64,000 nucleotides of DNA from Rhizobium sp. NXC24 (GTDB taxonomy: Bacteria; Pseudomonadota; Alphaproteobacteria; Rhizobiales; Rhizobiaceae). The stretch is taken from positions 2,084,501 to 2,148,500 of the forward strand of contig NZ_CP024311.1 of the NCBI RefSeq assembly GCF_002944315.1, written 5' to 3'. A model generated the notes under the pieces. That model saw only the letters and a list, made by a program, of their open reading frames with translations, made no database searches and had not been told where the DNA came from. This document shows, piece by piece, positions 9,870 through 18,227 of the stretch (the first letter of the stretch is position 1; the number at the start of each line of letters is the position of its first letter). The position numbers were made by a program, and so were the translations under genes.

Positions 9870-9995
9870 AATCTTCTTCCTGCCTGACGAAGCCTTGTTG
9901 TGCCCGGCTCATTTTCCTTGAAATTTCAGCCGGGCATGCCTTATGACACGTTCGACAAACCGTTGCACAAACAACGCATGGAAGATCGTGCCAAG

Positions 9996-10012
9996 TTTCG
10001 AATTGTTCTAAA
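9996..10012. promoter_or_regulatory. Predicted Irr operator (ICE box)
   Basis: The 17-mer TTTCGAATTGTTCTAAA matches the rhizobial iron-control element TTTAGAA-N3-TTCTAAA at all but one defined position and is nearly palindromic. It lies just downstream of the predicted -10 of the suf promoter, where bound Irr, a haem-responsive Fur-family regulator, would interfere with transcription. Assignment is by consensus match only. Confidence 0.65.
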
Positions 10013-10016
10013 CTGC

Positions 10017-10045
10017 GTTCTAGAAAAGATGAGCGCATTAGTCAA
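10017..10045 (-). promoter_or_regulatory. Predicted promoter of the suf operon
   Basis: On the minus strand a -35 TTGACT (10040-10045) and a -10 TAGAAC (10017-10022) are separated by 17 bases. Both metal-responsive operator candidates overlap or adjoin it. The divergent gene at 10103 must have its own promoter in the same 233-base gap. Confidence 0.6.
10030..10044. promoter_or_regulatory. Predicted RirA operator (IRO box)
   Basis: TGAGCGCATTAGTCA fits the RirA iron-responsive operator pattern TGA-N9-TCA exactly and covers the -35 box and part of the spacer of the suf promoter. RirA is the Rrf2-family Fe-S sensor that represses iron genes in rhizobia when iron is sufficient, and suf operons of this group are known members of its regulon. 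Match by consensus only. Confidence 0.65.
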
Positions 10046-10102
10046 GTCAACTTGCTGCGTCCCGCCTAGTTTGAACGCAGAAAAAGAAGAGCCGGAGTAT
10101 CG

Positions 10103-10780
10103 ATGCCCGAAGTTATTTTCAACGGCCCCGCAGGCCGCCTTGAAGGCCGCTATCAGCCATCCAAGGAAAAGAGCGCCCCGATCGCTATTATCCTGCACCC
10201 TCATCCGCAATTCGGCGGCACGATGAACAATCAGGTCGTCTACCAGCTCTTCTATATGTTCCAGAAGCGCGGCTTCACGACGCTTCGCTTCAATTTCCGC
10301 GGTATCGGCCGCAGCCAGGGCGAATTCGACCATGGCGCCGGCGAATTGTCTGACGCCGCTTCGGCGCTCGACTGGGTGCAGAGCCTGCACCCGGATTCGA
10401 AGAGCTGCTGGGTCGCCGGCTATTCCTTCGGCGCCTGGATCGGCATGCAGCTTCTGATGCGCCGACCGGAAATCGAAGGCTTCATGTCGATCGCACCACA
10501 GCCGAACATCTATGATTTCTCGTTCCTGGCGCCCTGCCCGTCCTCGGGCCTGATCATCAACGGTGATTCCGACAAGGTCGCTCCGGAAAAGGACGTCAAC
10601 GGCCTCGTCGAAAAGCTGAAGACGCAGAAGGGCATCCTCATCACCCACAGGATCGTCCCCGGCGCCAACCATTTCTTCAATGGCCAGGTCGATACGCTGC
10701 TCGGCGAATGTGAAGACTATCTCGATCGTCGTCTGAATGGCGAATTGGTGCCAGAACCGGCAGCCAAGCGGATCAGGTGA
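10103..10780 (+). CDS. Alpha/beta hydrolase of the COG2945 type
   Basis: Predicted cytosolic alpha/beta-fold hydrolase, 225 residues, substrate unknown. The nucleophile elbow is GYSFGAWIG (G-x-S-x-G). The family opening is IILHPHPQFGGTMNNQVVYQ, and the acid and histidine of the triad are likely the Asp in INGDSDKVAP and the His in VPGANHFFNG. It is divergent from the suf operon and starts 30-odd bases after an A-rich leader with a GGAG-like site. A hairpin terminator follows. Confidence 0.85.
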   Translation: MPEVIFNGPAGRLEGRYQPSKEKSAPIAIILHPHPQFGGTMNNQVVYQLFYMFQKRGFTTLRFNFRGIGRSQGEFDHGAGELSDAASALDWVQSLHPDSKSCWVAGYSFGAWIGMQLLMRRPEIEGFMSIAPQPNIYDFSFLAPCPSSGLIINGDSDKVAPEKDVNGLVEKLKTQKGILITHRIVPGANHFFNGQVDTLLGECEDYLDRRLNGELVPEPAAKRIR

Positions 10781-10786
10781 TTTACC

Positions 10787-10808
10787 CCTTCTCCCTTCGG
10801 GGAGAAGG
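10787..10808. terminator. Bidirectional terminator hairpin (UUCG loop)
   Basis: A perfect 9-bp stem (CCTTCTCCC / GGGAGAAGG) is closed by a TTCG tetraloop between the convergent hydrolase and GNAT genes. The pattern is a common intergenic hairpin in rhizobia. There is only a weak T tract on the plus side. Confidence 0.7.
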
Positions 10809-10815
10809 CTTTCCG

Positions 10816-11331
10816 TTACCGCGACATCTGAAAACTGAGACCTGAAACGCCGTCGATCACAATCGGCGCGCGATATTGCATGCCGATTTTACGGAGAACC
10901 CGCTGCGACGCGGCGTTTTCCGGATGGGTGAAGGCGATGAACTGGCGAGCGAAACCGCGTTGGAAAAACCAGTCCGCAAGCGCCCCTGCAATTTCGGTGG
11001 CATAACCATTTCCCCAGGCTTCCCGACGGATGGAATAACCGAGTTCGAATTCGCCGCGTTCGCTCTCCTCAAACCGGGAAAAGCCAGCCCGTCCGATGAA
11101 ACGGCCGTCGTCGCGTCTGAGCATCTTGTATTTGGTCACGCCATCGCGCGCCTGTTCATTAAACCAGCTTTTGAGGCGCGCCTCGGCCTTCTCAAGAGTC
11201 CATGGCGCGGCGCCCGAGAGATAGCGAGTCGTCTCGATCGTCGAATGCAATTGTCTGATGAGCTCGGCGTCGCACTTGTCCCACATCGTCAGAATGAGAC
11301 GCGGGGTCTCCAATATAATGGTGTCGCTCAT
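10816..11331 (-). CDS. GNAT N-acetyltransferase, RimJ/RimL-like
   Basis: 171-residue GNAT-fold acetyltransferase. The N-terminal IILETPRLILTMWD is the typical RimJ/RimL opening; the acetyl-CoA loop is seen as REAWGNGYATEIAGALADW and the late strand as THPENAASQRVLRKIGMQ. The substrate cannot be read from sequence; the subfamily includes ribosomal-protein and small-molecule acetylases. It is convergent with the hydrolase gene and separated by 155 bases from the divergent tyrS. Confidence 0.86.
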   Translation of the reverse strand: MSDTIILETPRLILTMWDKCDAELIRQLHSTIETTRYLSGAAPWTLEKAEARLKSWFNEQARDGVTKYKMLRRDDGRFIGRAGFSRFEESERGEFELGYSIRREAWGNGYATEIAGALADWFFQRGFARQFIAFTHPENAASQRVLRKIGMQYRAPIVIDGVSGLSFQMSR

Positions 11332-11486
11332 TGGTCGCGTCGCTTCCCAATCCTGCTCAAACTTCCCACGCGGCAGTCAACCAAAATGGTGACGAGCCGA
11401 TAAATCAGTGCTAAACGCGCCGCGACGGTTCAACAATAGCGATTTCGCCGCATGGCACACCTGCGGCGCCCCGAGAGACCAAGATC

Positions 11487-12743
11487 ATGGCTGAGTTCAA
11501 ATCCGATTTCCTGCGCACCTTGCAAGAGCGCGGCTTCATCCACCAGATTTCCGATGAAGCCGGCCTCGACGACCTCTTCGCCAAGGAAACCGTGACGGCC
11601 TATATCGGCTTCGACCCGACGGCGCCGAGCCTGCATGCGGGCTCGCTGATCCAGATCATGATGTTGCATTGGCTGCAGGCGACCGGCCACCGTGCCGTCT
11701 CGCTCATGGGTGGCGGTACCGGCATGGTCGGCGATCCCTCTTTCAAGGAGGAATCGCGTCAGTTGATGACGATCGATACCATTGAAAGCAACATCGCCTC
11801 GATCAAGCGCGTCTTCTCCAACTACCTGACATACGGCGAAGGCCCCAAAGATGCGTTGATGATCAACAACGCGGAGTGGCTGCGTTCGCTCAACTACCTG
11901 GAATTCCTGCGCGACGTCGGCCGCCATTTCTCGGTCAACCGCATGCTCTCCTTCGATAGCGTCAAGACGCGCCTGGATCGCGAGCAGTCGCTGTCCTTCC
12001 TCGAATTCAACTACATGATCCTGCAGGCCTACGACTTCGTCGAACTGGCCAAGCGTTACGACTGCCGCCTGCAAATGGGTGGTTCGGATCAATGGGGCAA
12101 TATCGTCAACGGTATCGACCTCGGTCACCGCATGGGGACCAAGCAGCTTTTTGCTCTGACCTCGCCACTGTTGACCACCTCCTCGGGTGCCAAAATGGGC
12201 AAGTCGGCCTCCGGCGCGATCTGGCTGAACGCCGACCTGCTCTCGGCCTATGATTTCTGGCAATACTGGCGCAACACCGAGGATGCGGACGTCTCCCGCT
12301 TCCTGAAGCTTTATACCACGCTGCCGATGGACGAGATCGCCCGCCTTTCCGCCCTCGCCGGCTCGGAGATCAACGAGGTCAAGAAGATCCTCGCCACCGA
12401 AGTCACCGCGATCCTGCATGGCCGCCAAGCCGCCGAACTTGCCGCCGAAACCGCGCGCAAAACCTTTGAGGAAGGCGGGCTTTCTGAAAACCTGCCGTCC
12501 GTCGATCTTCCCGCATCCGAACTCGACGCCGGCATCGGGCTGCTCTCGCTGATCGTCCGCGCGGGTCTCGCCGGCTCGAACGGCGAAGCCCGCCGTCATG
12601 TCCAGGGCGGCGCCGTGCGCATCAATGATCAGGCGATCAGCGACGAACGCAAGGTGATCGGCAACGGCGAAGTCACCGCCGATGGCGTCATCAAGCTGTC
12701 GCTCGGCAAGAAGAAGCACATCCTGATCCGCCCTGCTGCTTAA
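11487..12743 (+). CDS. tyrS: Tyrosyl-tRNA synthetase
   Basis: Class I synthetase charging tRNA-Tyr in the cytosol. The 418-residue length is that of the bacterial TyrRS. The HIGH-like motif is PSLHAGSL (residues 47-54) and the KMSKS-like motif [24 protein letters not shown] is the family tyrosine-pocket block. The C-terminal 80 residues form an S4 RNA-binding domain ([19 protein letters not shown]). A strong terminator follows 24 bases after the stop, so it is probably transcribed alone. Confidence 0.98.
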   Translation: MAEFKSDFLRTLQERGFIHQISDEAGLDDLFAKETVTAYIGFDPTAPSLHAGSLIQIMMLHWLQATGHRAVSLMGGGTGMVGDPSFKEESRQLMTIDTIESNIASIKRVFSNYLTYGEGPKDALMINNAEWLRSLNYLEFLRDVGRHFSVNRMLSFDSVKTRLDREQSLSFLEFNYMILQAYDFVELAKRYDCRLQMGGSDQWGNIVNGIDLGHRMGTKQLFALTSPLLTTSSGAKMGKSASGAIWLNADLLSAYDFWQYWRNTEDADVSRFLKLYTTLPMDEIARLSALAGSEINEVKKILATEVTAILHGRQAAELAAETARKTFEEGGLSENLPSVDLPASELDAGIGLLSLIVRAGLAGSNGEARRHVQGGAVRINDQAISDERKVIGNGEVTADGVIKLSLGKKKHILIRPAA

Positions 12744-12767
12744 TAGGCTGCCTGACACCGAAACACG

Positions 12768-12795
12768 AAAGCCGGCGCAACCCGCCGGCTTTTTT
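12768..12795 (+). terminator. Rho-independent terminator of tyrS
   Basis: A 10-bp stem (AAAGCCGGCG / CGCCGGCTTT) with a 5-nt loop runs into a T tract. Textbook intrinsic terminator. Confidence 0.92.
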
Positions 12796-12891
12796 ACGCT
12801 TTCAGCGCCTCCGCAGCAATTTAATGCACGGTCATGTCGGACCATGGCATTTCCGTTCGTCTTTTGTAGAGATCAACTCTGGAGGCGAGTT

Positions 12892-13218
12892 ATGGACGAA
12901 CTGCCGGTAATCGAAACGAGGCGTAAAGGTAAAAGCCTCACGCAGAGCATGCTGATTCCCAGCAAGGACATGGTTGCTCGGGCACTCCGGGCCGCCCCTC
13001 CTGGCGAATTATCTGACATTGCCAAGATAAGACGGGCGCTCGCCAGGGAATATGGAGCGGATGCCTGCTGCCCCGTGACCGTCCAGCGACATCTGGTGCA
13101 AATCAGTCAAGACGGCACTGCCCCGTTCTGGCGCGTGGTCGATCCTGAGCGACCTTCCGCCCGGCGCATGATCGGCGGACCTGAACGCATACGCGAGCGG
13201 TTGGCGAACGAACGATGA
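12892..13218 (+). CDS. Small conserved-type unknown protein, faintly MGMT-like
   Basis: 108 residues starting at the ATG at 12892, which has GGAGG 6 bases upstream; an in-frame ATG at 12844 lacks a site. The N terminus is basic. The C-terminal half, FWRVVDPERPSARRMIGGPE then RIRERLANE, resembles in order the end of alkylguanine methyltransferase-like DNA-binding domains (helix, RVV, GG, ER-R-L-E). It lacks the PCHR active-site motif, so if related it would be non-catalytic. No function is assigned. It stands alone between tyrS and the convergent AsmA-like gene. Confidence 0.65.
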   Translation: MDELPVIETRRKGKSLTQSMLIPSKDMVARALRAAPPGELSDIAKIRRALAREYGADACCPVTVQRHLVQISQDGTAPFWRVVDPERPSARRMIGGPERIRERLANER

Positions 13219-13248
13219 TCGGTTTGGCCTGCGTGCTCGGCGTGAAGC

Positions 13249-16200
13249 TCAGAACTCGAAGATCTGCCGGAACACGCCCGGTGCGATGATCGACAGCGGG
13301 TTGATCTGCAGGTTCGGTTTTTCAAAGTTTCCGGTGAGCCTGAACGTGATGCCGATCAGGCCGCGGTCGCTGCCGTTGCCAAGGATGAATCCGACGATCG
13401 GCACTTCGGCGAACAGCCGGTTGAGGCCATAGGCGGGCATGAACGTGCCCGTCAGGTCCATGTTGCCGTTCGCGTCCTTCACCGTGCCTTGAAACGTCGC
13501 GCCCACCTGTACGCCGCGGACAACGCCATTTTCCACCGCAAGCGTCCCCTTACGCAGCACCAAGCGCGCGAAACCGCGCTCGAAACTCTGGGATCGCGTA
13601 TCGATATTCTGTTTGACGGCCGAATTCAGGCTTCGCCCATTTTTGCCGCTCGGTGTGGAAACGATGGTCGAAAGCTTCTTTTCGTCGATGATGGCGAAGT
13701 TACGGATATCGAGCGAACCGTCCCAGGCATCAGTTCCCGTGGAGCGTAGCGACAGATTGAGCAGGCCGCCTTGCAGATGCTTGTAGAGATCGGCAAAACG
13801 CGCCACTGCGCCCGCATCGCCGCTGGTGATGCGAATAGTTCCGCCGTCTCCGCCCTTGCTCACCTGGCTGACGACGGCCTCGCCGCTGTGCGTGAGGCCG
13901 GAGAAATCCGCAGCTATCGTGCGGCCGCCGACGATGGAATAGACGCCCTTGAGATTTCCGATCGACTCATCGTTGAAGCCGACGACCTTATCGAGATTGG
14001 CCCGGATCGTTGCACCGGACGAATCATCCTTGTTGTCACTTTTGTCGCTGGATGCTGTTTTCAGCCGCGCCAGAACTGGCCGGAGATCGGCCGAATTGCC
14101 GGCGACGGATATGTCGTAGTTGCCGCTTTTGCCGTGCTTGATCGACAGCGCGAAATCATCGAGCGCGGAAAGCTTGACGCTATCGAAATTTGCCGAAGAC
14201 AGGCCACCCTTGCTGACGACGAGATCGCCGCTGACACCGAAGCCATCTCCTTTGAGGACGAAATTTTTGAGCACTGTCTGGCTGTCCGGCCCGGAGGCCT
14301 CGAATTGGGCGGTGGCTGGAATGCCGCTGCCTTTCGACCAGCCGACCCACGGAACGGTCAAGGCCGCCTTGGCGAGGTCGATCTTGACGCCCTGCCGATC
14401 GTCGTCGATGCGCGTGAGTTCTATCTTAATCGGGCCATCGATAATGTCATTGAGACCCGGTATGACGCTGTTACGTTGGGCATCGGTGAGCGTGGCAGTG
14501 ATCACGCGACTGCGTTTGGCCGTTGATTTGCCGTCCGTCGGTTCGACCATATCGATTTGCGCTGGAATGCCGTCGATCTGCGCCTGGGCATCCAGATGCA
14601 CGGATTGGGGATCGGCGTCGATCTCGCCCGTAAGATTGGAAATCTTGCGGTTGTTCATCGGCTTCAGCAGATCGACGTCATCGAGCTGCAAGTTCGCCTT
14701 CCAGACCGGCGGCGGCGGCTTCTGATCGCTGATCAGGCCGATTGTCGCATCGACCTTGGCGACGATCTTGCCGTTGAAGTTCTCCGGTTTGAACTCGGTT
14801 CGCTGCAGCACTTCCAGCGGCTTATAGGTCAACAACTCGCCGATGGAATCGCCCGTGCCGGATATTTCCAGCGTGAGGGTGGCCATCAATGGCTTGTCGT
14901 AGGCCGACGGGATCGAGAAATTGCTGTCGTTCAGCGTCACCGAGCGGCCTGAGGGGAAATAGGAGGTGCCGCTCGCAATATCGACGCTCATCGTCGGACC
15001 GGTCAGATCGAAATGCGCCTGGGTGTCCCGGATTGGCGGAATCTCGCCTGGCACGTCGAGGCGCGCCTCATCGATATCGAAGGCGATGTGCAATTCGTTC
15101 TTTCCGAGCTGCAGCTTGCCCGTTTTCGCCGCTTCCGCCAGTCGTCCGGCGGGGATGAAGACCGAAATGACCCCATTGGTCACCGTGCCGCCGAAGAGGT
15201 TTTTCTCCACCCAGACCCGAGGTTTCGAGGCCATCCAGAACGGCCAGAGCTGCTTGATCGCGGTCGTATCGAGCTTGTCGGCGCGGCCGCCGAAGCTGAT
15301 CTCCGGCGAGCTGTCTCCGAGTTTCAGATGCAGGGAGCCAAACAACGCGCCCAGCGGCGTGGAGATGCCGAGATTTTCGAATTGCAGTTCCTTGGTCGCC
15401 GCCAGGAAACGCCCCGTCGCCTGCCCGTCGAAGCTGACCGGCTGTTCGCCCGAAATGGAGGATGCTGCCGTGCCGCCACGAATCAGGAAGTCGATGCCGA
15501 AGCCCTTGCCGGCATTGGCGTCGATATGGTCGAGGTCGATCAGCGCCCCGGAGAATGGCACAATAGTGCCGACGAATTGAGCCTTAGACGGCGCAATCTC
15601 AAGCGTGTGGTGGGCGAAGTTGTAGGCGAGATTGATGTTGGCCTTTGTCAGCTCCTGCGGGTCGCGGTCCATGTAGAGCGTGCCGGGTTGGACATCGATC
15701 GAGGCGCTGAGCTTTGGTTCTATCCCTGAACCACCACGCATGGCGGTCACCGTCATTCCGGCGAAACTCATGATGCCCTGGCGCGGCGTGCCGTTCTGAT
15801 CATAGGCCATCGTTAACGGCTTCAGGTCGAGATTGGTTACCTTTGCGGTCAGGGAAGAACTGCGCCCAGCCTCCTGTTGATCGGCGGTGACATCCAGCGT
15901 CGCGACGGAGCCGTTGACCGCAACCTGTCCATAAAGATGCAGCGATGTCGGTCCGCTGCGCTCGAAGGTGAGGCTGTCGACCACGAGCGAGATCGGCTCG
16001 CCGCCCTCCTGTCGTGCCAGCTTGACGGCAAAGCCGGAAATGCGCACCGAGTTCGTGCCGCCGCGTTCGACGAAACGCTCGAGGAAATCGAGATTGTCGA
16101 AGGCTGACTTCAGCGCTTGCGGTAACGCATCGACGCGCAGCATCGTCAGGTCGACGGGATCGCCCTGCGGCAGCAGCGACGTGTCGAGCGCGATGCCCTC

Positions 16201-16668
16201 TGCCGCCACATTGGCCACTTCGACACGGCCTTCGACAAGCGCCAGCGGATCGAGCACCATGCTGACCGCCGACATGGTCGACAGGTGCTTGCCGCTCTCC
16301 TGGTCGACCACATTGACGTTGCGGGCTTCCAGCTCCAGCCGCAGGGTGGGCGTAAAGCGGACCACGGTCGAGCCAACCTCCGCTTTGTAGCGAGGCCCGA
16401 TCGCGCGATCGAGGGCAAGCTGTGCCTTCTGCGACAGGGGTTCATCGAAAATGCCGCCCTCGATGGTCGCGATGACGGCGCCGGCGATCAGGGCGAGAAA
16501 GGCGATGAAGACAAGGGTGATGCGGCAGACATGCCAGACATGCGAGCGCTTGCGCCGTTTGCGCTCGGGGACATGCACGATCATAGGATCGTCGACCTGA
16601 GCGGAAGGCAAGTGGTCGAGCGAGACGAGATCCTTCTTGCGGAATATAATCTTTTCGCCTCGGATCAC
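13249..16668 (-). CDS. Large AsmA/YhdP-like envelope protein (DUF3971-type)
   Basis: 1139-residue protein with a basic cytosolic N terminus (KRRKRSHVWHVCR), one membrane anchor around residues 45-70 (ITLVFIAFLALIAGAVIAT) and a very long periplasmic part rich in beta-strand repeats. The C-terminal part (GTFMPAYGLNRLFAEVPIVG followed by the ITFRLTGNFEKPNLQINPL block) is the AsmA-like C-terminal signature seen in YhdP. YhdP/TamB/AsmA relatives form hydrophobic-groove bridges for lipid movement between membranes. The GTG at 16668 was chosen, with AAAGGGA nine bases upstream. It is divergent from bcp. Confidence 0.85.
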   Translation of the reverse strand: MIRGEKIIFRKKDLVSLDHLPSAQVDDPMIVHVPERKRRKRSHVWHVCRITLVFIAFLALIAGAVIATIEGGIFDEPLSQKAQLALDRAIGPRYKAEVGSTVVRFTPTLRLELEARNVNVVDQESGKHLSTMSAVSMVLDPLALVEGRVEVANVAAEGIALDTSLLPQGDPVDLTMLRVDALPQALKSAFDNLDFLERFVERGGTNSVRISGFAVKLARQEGGEPISLVVDSLTFERSGPTSLHLYGQVAVNGSVATLDVTADQQEAGRSSSLTAKVTNLDLKPLTMAYDQNGTPRQGIMSFAGMTVTAMRGGSGIEPKLSASIDVQPGTLYMDRDPQELTKANINLAYNFAHHTLEIAPSKAQFVGTIVPFSGALIDLDHIDANAGKGFGIDFLIRGGTAASSISGEQPVSFDGQATGRFLAATKELQFENLGISTPLGALFGSLHLKLGDSSPEISFGGRADKLDTTAIKQLWPFWMASKPRVWVEKNLFGGTVTNGVISVFIPAGRLAEAAKTGKLQLGKNELHIAFDIDEARLDVPGEIPPIRDTQAHFDLTGPTMSVDIASGTSYFPSGRSVTLNDSNFSIPSAYDKPLMATLTLEISGTGDSIGELLTYKPLEVLQRTEFKPENFNGKIVAKVDATIGLISDQKPPPPVWKANLQLDDVDLLKPMNNRKISNLTGEIDADPQSVHLDAQAQIDGIPAQIDMVEPTDGKSTAKRSRVITATLTDAQRNSVIPGLNDIIDGPIKIELTRIDDDRQGVKIDLAKAALTVPWVGWSKGSGIPATAQFEASGPDSQTVLKNFVLKGDGFGVSGDLVVSKGGLSSANFDSVKLSALDDFALSIKHGKSGNYDISVAGNSADLRPVLARLKTASSDKSDNKDDSSGATIRANLDKVVGFNDESIGNLKGVYSIVGGRTIAADFSGLTHSGEAVVSQVSKGGDGGTIRITSGDAGAVARFADLYKHLQGGLLNLSLRSTGTDAWDGSLDIRNFAIIDEKKLSTIVSTPSGKNGRSLNSAVKQNIDTRSQSFERGFARLVLRKGTLAVENGVVRGVQVGATFQGTVKDANGNMDLTGTFMPAYGLNRLFAEVPIVGFILGNGSDRGLIGITFRLTGNFEKPNLQINPLSIIAPGVFRQIFEF

Positions 16669-16798
16669 TCCCGTGCGTCCCTTTCTTTTTTTGCAATTTT
16701 GTTGGTGACGCTGCGTCCGATGTGGACGGCATACCGGCGCAGTATATATGGCTGGTATTTAGTGTCATCCAAAATCCCGGCAAAAGAAAGGTTTTCCC

Positions 16799-17281
16799 GT
16801 GACCGAAATCTCTCTGGTTGAATTGGGCATCGGCGACAGAGCGCCAGATTTCGATCTTCCGCGCGATGGCGGCGGCCGTGTGAGCCTTGCTGATTTTGCC
16901 GGCAAGCCATTGGTGCTGTTCTTTTATCCCAAGGACGATACGACCGCCTGCACGACCGAATCGATCGCCTTCACAGCGCTTGCCGCCGACTTCGAAAGGG
17001 CGGGCGCGGCCGTCCTCGGCATGTCGCCGGATTCGGTCAGGAGCCATGACAAATTTGTGAAGAAGCACGCCCTCTCCGTCCCCCTCGCTTCCGATGAAGA
17101 GAAGACCGCCGCCGAGGCTTACGGCGTCTGGCGGGAAAAGAGCATGTATGGCAGGACCTACATGGGCGTCGTGCGTTCGACTTTCCTGATTGGGGCGGAC
17201 GGCAGGATCGTCAAGATTTGGAGCAAGGTCAAAGTGGCCGGCCATGCCGAAGAGGTCTTGGCTGCTGTCCAGGAACTCTGA
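16799..17281 (+). CDS. bcp: Peroxiredoxin of the Bcp/PrxQ type
   Basis: Thiol peroxidase reducing hydrogen peroxide and organic hydroperoxides. The 160-residue protein has the peroxidatic motif PKDDTTACTTE. The cysteine there is the only one in the protein, so the internal resolving cysteine five residues later (as in E. coli Bcp) is missing and an external thiol must complete the cycle. The GTG start at 16799 follows AAAGGT. Its stop codon overlaps the ATG of the next gene (TGATG), implying coupled translation with the ferritin-like protein. Confidence 0.93.
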   Translation: MTEISLVELGIGDRAPDFDLPRDGGGRVSLADFAGKPLVLFFYPKDDTTACTTESIAFTALAADFERAGAAVLGMSPDSVRSHDKFVKKHALSVPLASDEEKTAAEAYGVWREKSMYGRTYMGVVRSTFLIGADGRIVKIWSKVKVAGHAEEVLAAVQEL

Positions 17282-18111
17282 TGCCGGTGGAAATCGAGAC
17301 CATCACTTCGCTGCGCGGCGGCGCGATAGCCGCTATCTGCTCTGCCGATCTCGATCGCAAGACGGCGCTTGCCCAGGAATCGGCGACCCGCTGGTTTGCG
17401 CGCACGCTGTCGCTGCGCTCGCCGCTCGATCCGGCTCTTGCCGATCGTCCCGGCCGGCCGGAAAAGCCGGAGCTGGTGCCGCCAAAGCATATGAAGAAGC
17501 GCTCGCTGCACACGGTCAAAGGTCGCATTGCGCTGCTGCATGCCATCGCCCATATCGAGCTCAACGCCATCGATCTGGCGCTCGACATCGTCGCGCGCTT
17601 CGCCACCGAACCAGTGCCCAATTCCTTTTTCGACGGCTGGATGCAGGTTGCTTTCGAAGAAGCCAAGCATTTCCGCATGGTGCGGGCGCGTCTGCGCGAT
17701 CTTGGCGCCGACTATGGCGATCTGCCCGCCCATGACGGCCTGTGGCAGGCCGCGCACGCAACCCGCAACGACCTCACTGCACGTCTTGCCGTCGTTCCGC
17801 TCATTCTCGAAGCTCGCGGCCTCGACGTGACGCCGGCGCTGCAGGCGAAAATGCGCGAAACGGGCGACTTGGAGAGCGCTGCCGTCCTTGATGTCATCTA
17901 CAATGACGAGAAAGGGCATGTCGCCGTTGGCGCCAAATGGTTCCGCTTCCTCTGCGCCCGCGAAAGGCGCGATCCGGCCCGCACCTTCCAGGATTTGGTG
18001 CGCGCCAATTTCCGCGGTTCGCTGAAGGCGCCGTTCAATGACATCGCCCGCGCCGAGGCCGGTCTGACGCCTTCCTTGTACCGCGCCCTTACGTCTACAA
18101 GTAATGCATAA
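17281..18111 (+). CDS. DUF455 family ferritin-like protein
   Basis: 276-residue protein of the DUF455 family, a predicted four-helix ferritin-like di-iron fold. Candidate iron ligands are visible as AHIELNAIDLALD, AFEEAKHFRMV and VIYNDEKGHVAVG, the regular E / E-x2-H pattern. The enzymatic role of the family is unknown. It overlaps the bcp stop by one base, so the pair probably works together in peroxide or metal stress. No terminator was recognised in the 116-base gap that follows. Confidence 0.87.
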   Translation: MPVEIETITSLRGGAIAAICSADLDRKTALAQESATRWFARTLSLRSPLDPALADRPGRPEKPELVPPKHMKKRSLHTVKGRIALLHAIAHIELNAIDLALDIVARFATEPVPNSFFDGWMQVAFEEAKHFRMVRARLRDLGADYGDLPAHDGLWQAAHATRNDLTARLAVVPLILEARGLDVTPALQAKMRETGDLESAAVLDVIYNDEKGHVAVGAKWFRFLCARERRDPARTFQDLVRANFRGSLKAPFNDIARAEAGLTPSLYRALTSTSNA

Positions 18112-18166
18112 CATACTAAACTATAAGAGTTTTTTGGTTTTCTAGGGGTGAGGCGGAAAGCAATCG

Positions 18167-18174
18167 TTAACCAT
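18167..18174 (+). promoter_or_regulatory. CtrA-like half site upstream of the M23 gene
   Basis: TTAACCAT lies 54 bases before the M23 peptidase start, in the gap where its promoter must be. This octamer matches the CtrA recognition core described for rhizobia. An 8-mer is expected about twice by chance in a window of this size on both strands, so the support is weak. Confidence 0.25.
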
Positions 18175-18227
18175 AATTCCGTGTAGTCTCCAGTGGATGC
18201 CGATGTGCATCGATTGGGAGATTCTCG

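Noticed and set aside
9900..10226. 108-codon frame across the suf promoter region
   Set aside because: Overlaps the operators and the start of the alpha/beta hydrolase in another frame; composition is not protein-like.
11430..12845. 471-codon open frame antisense to tyrS
   Set aside because: Covers an unmistakable tyrosyl-tRNA synthetase; composition is typical of a complement shadow.
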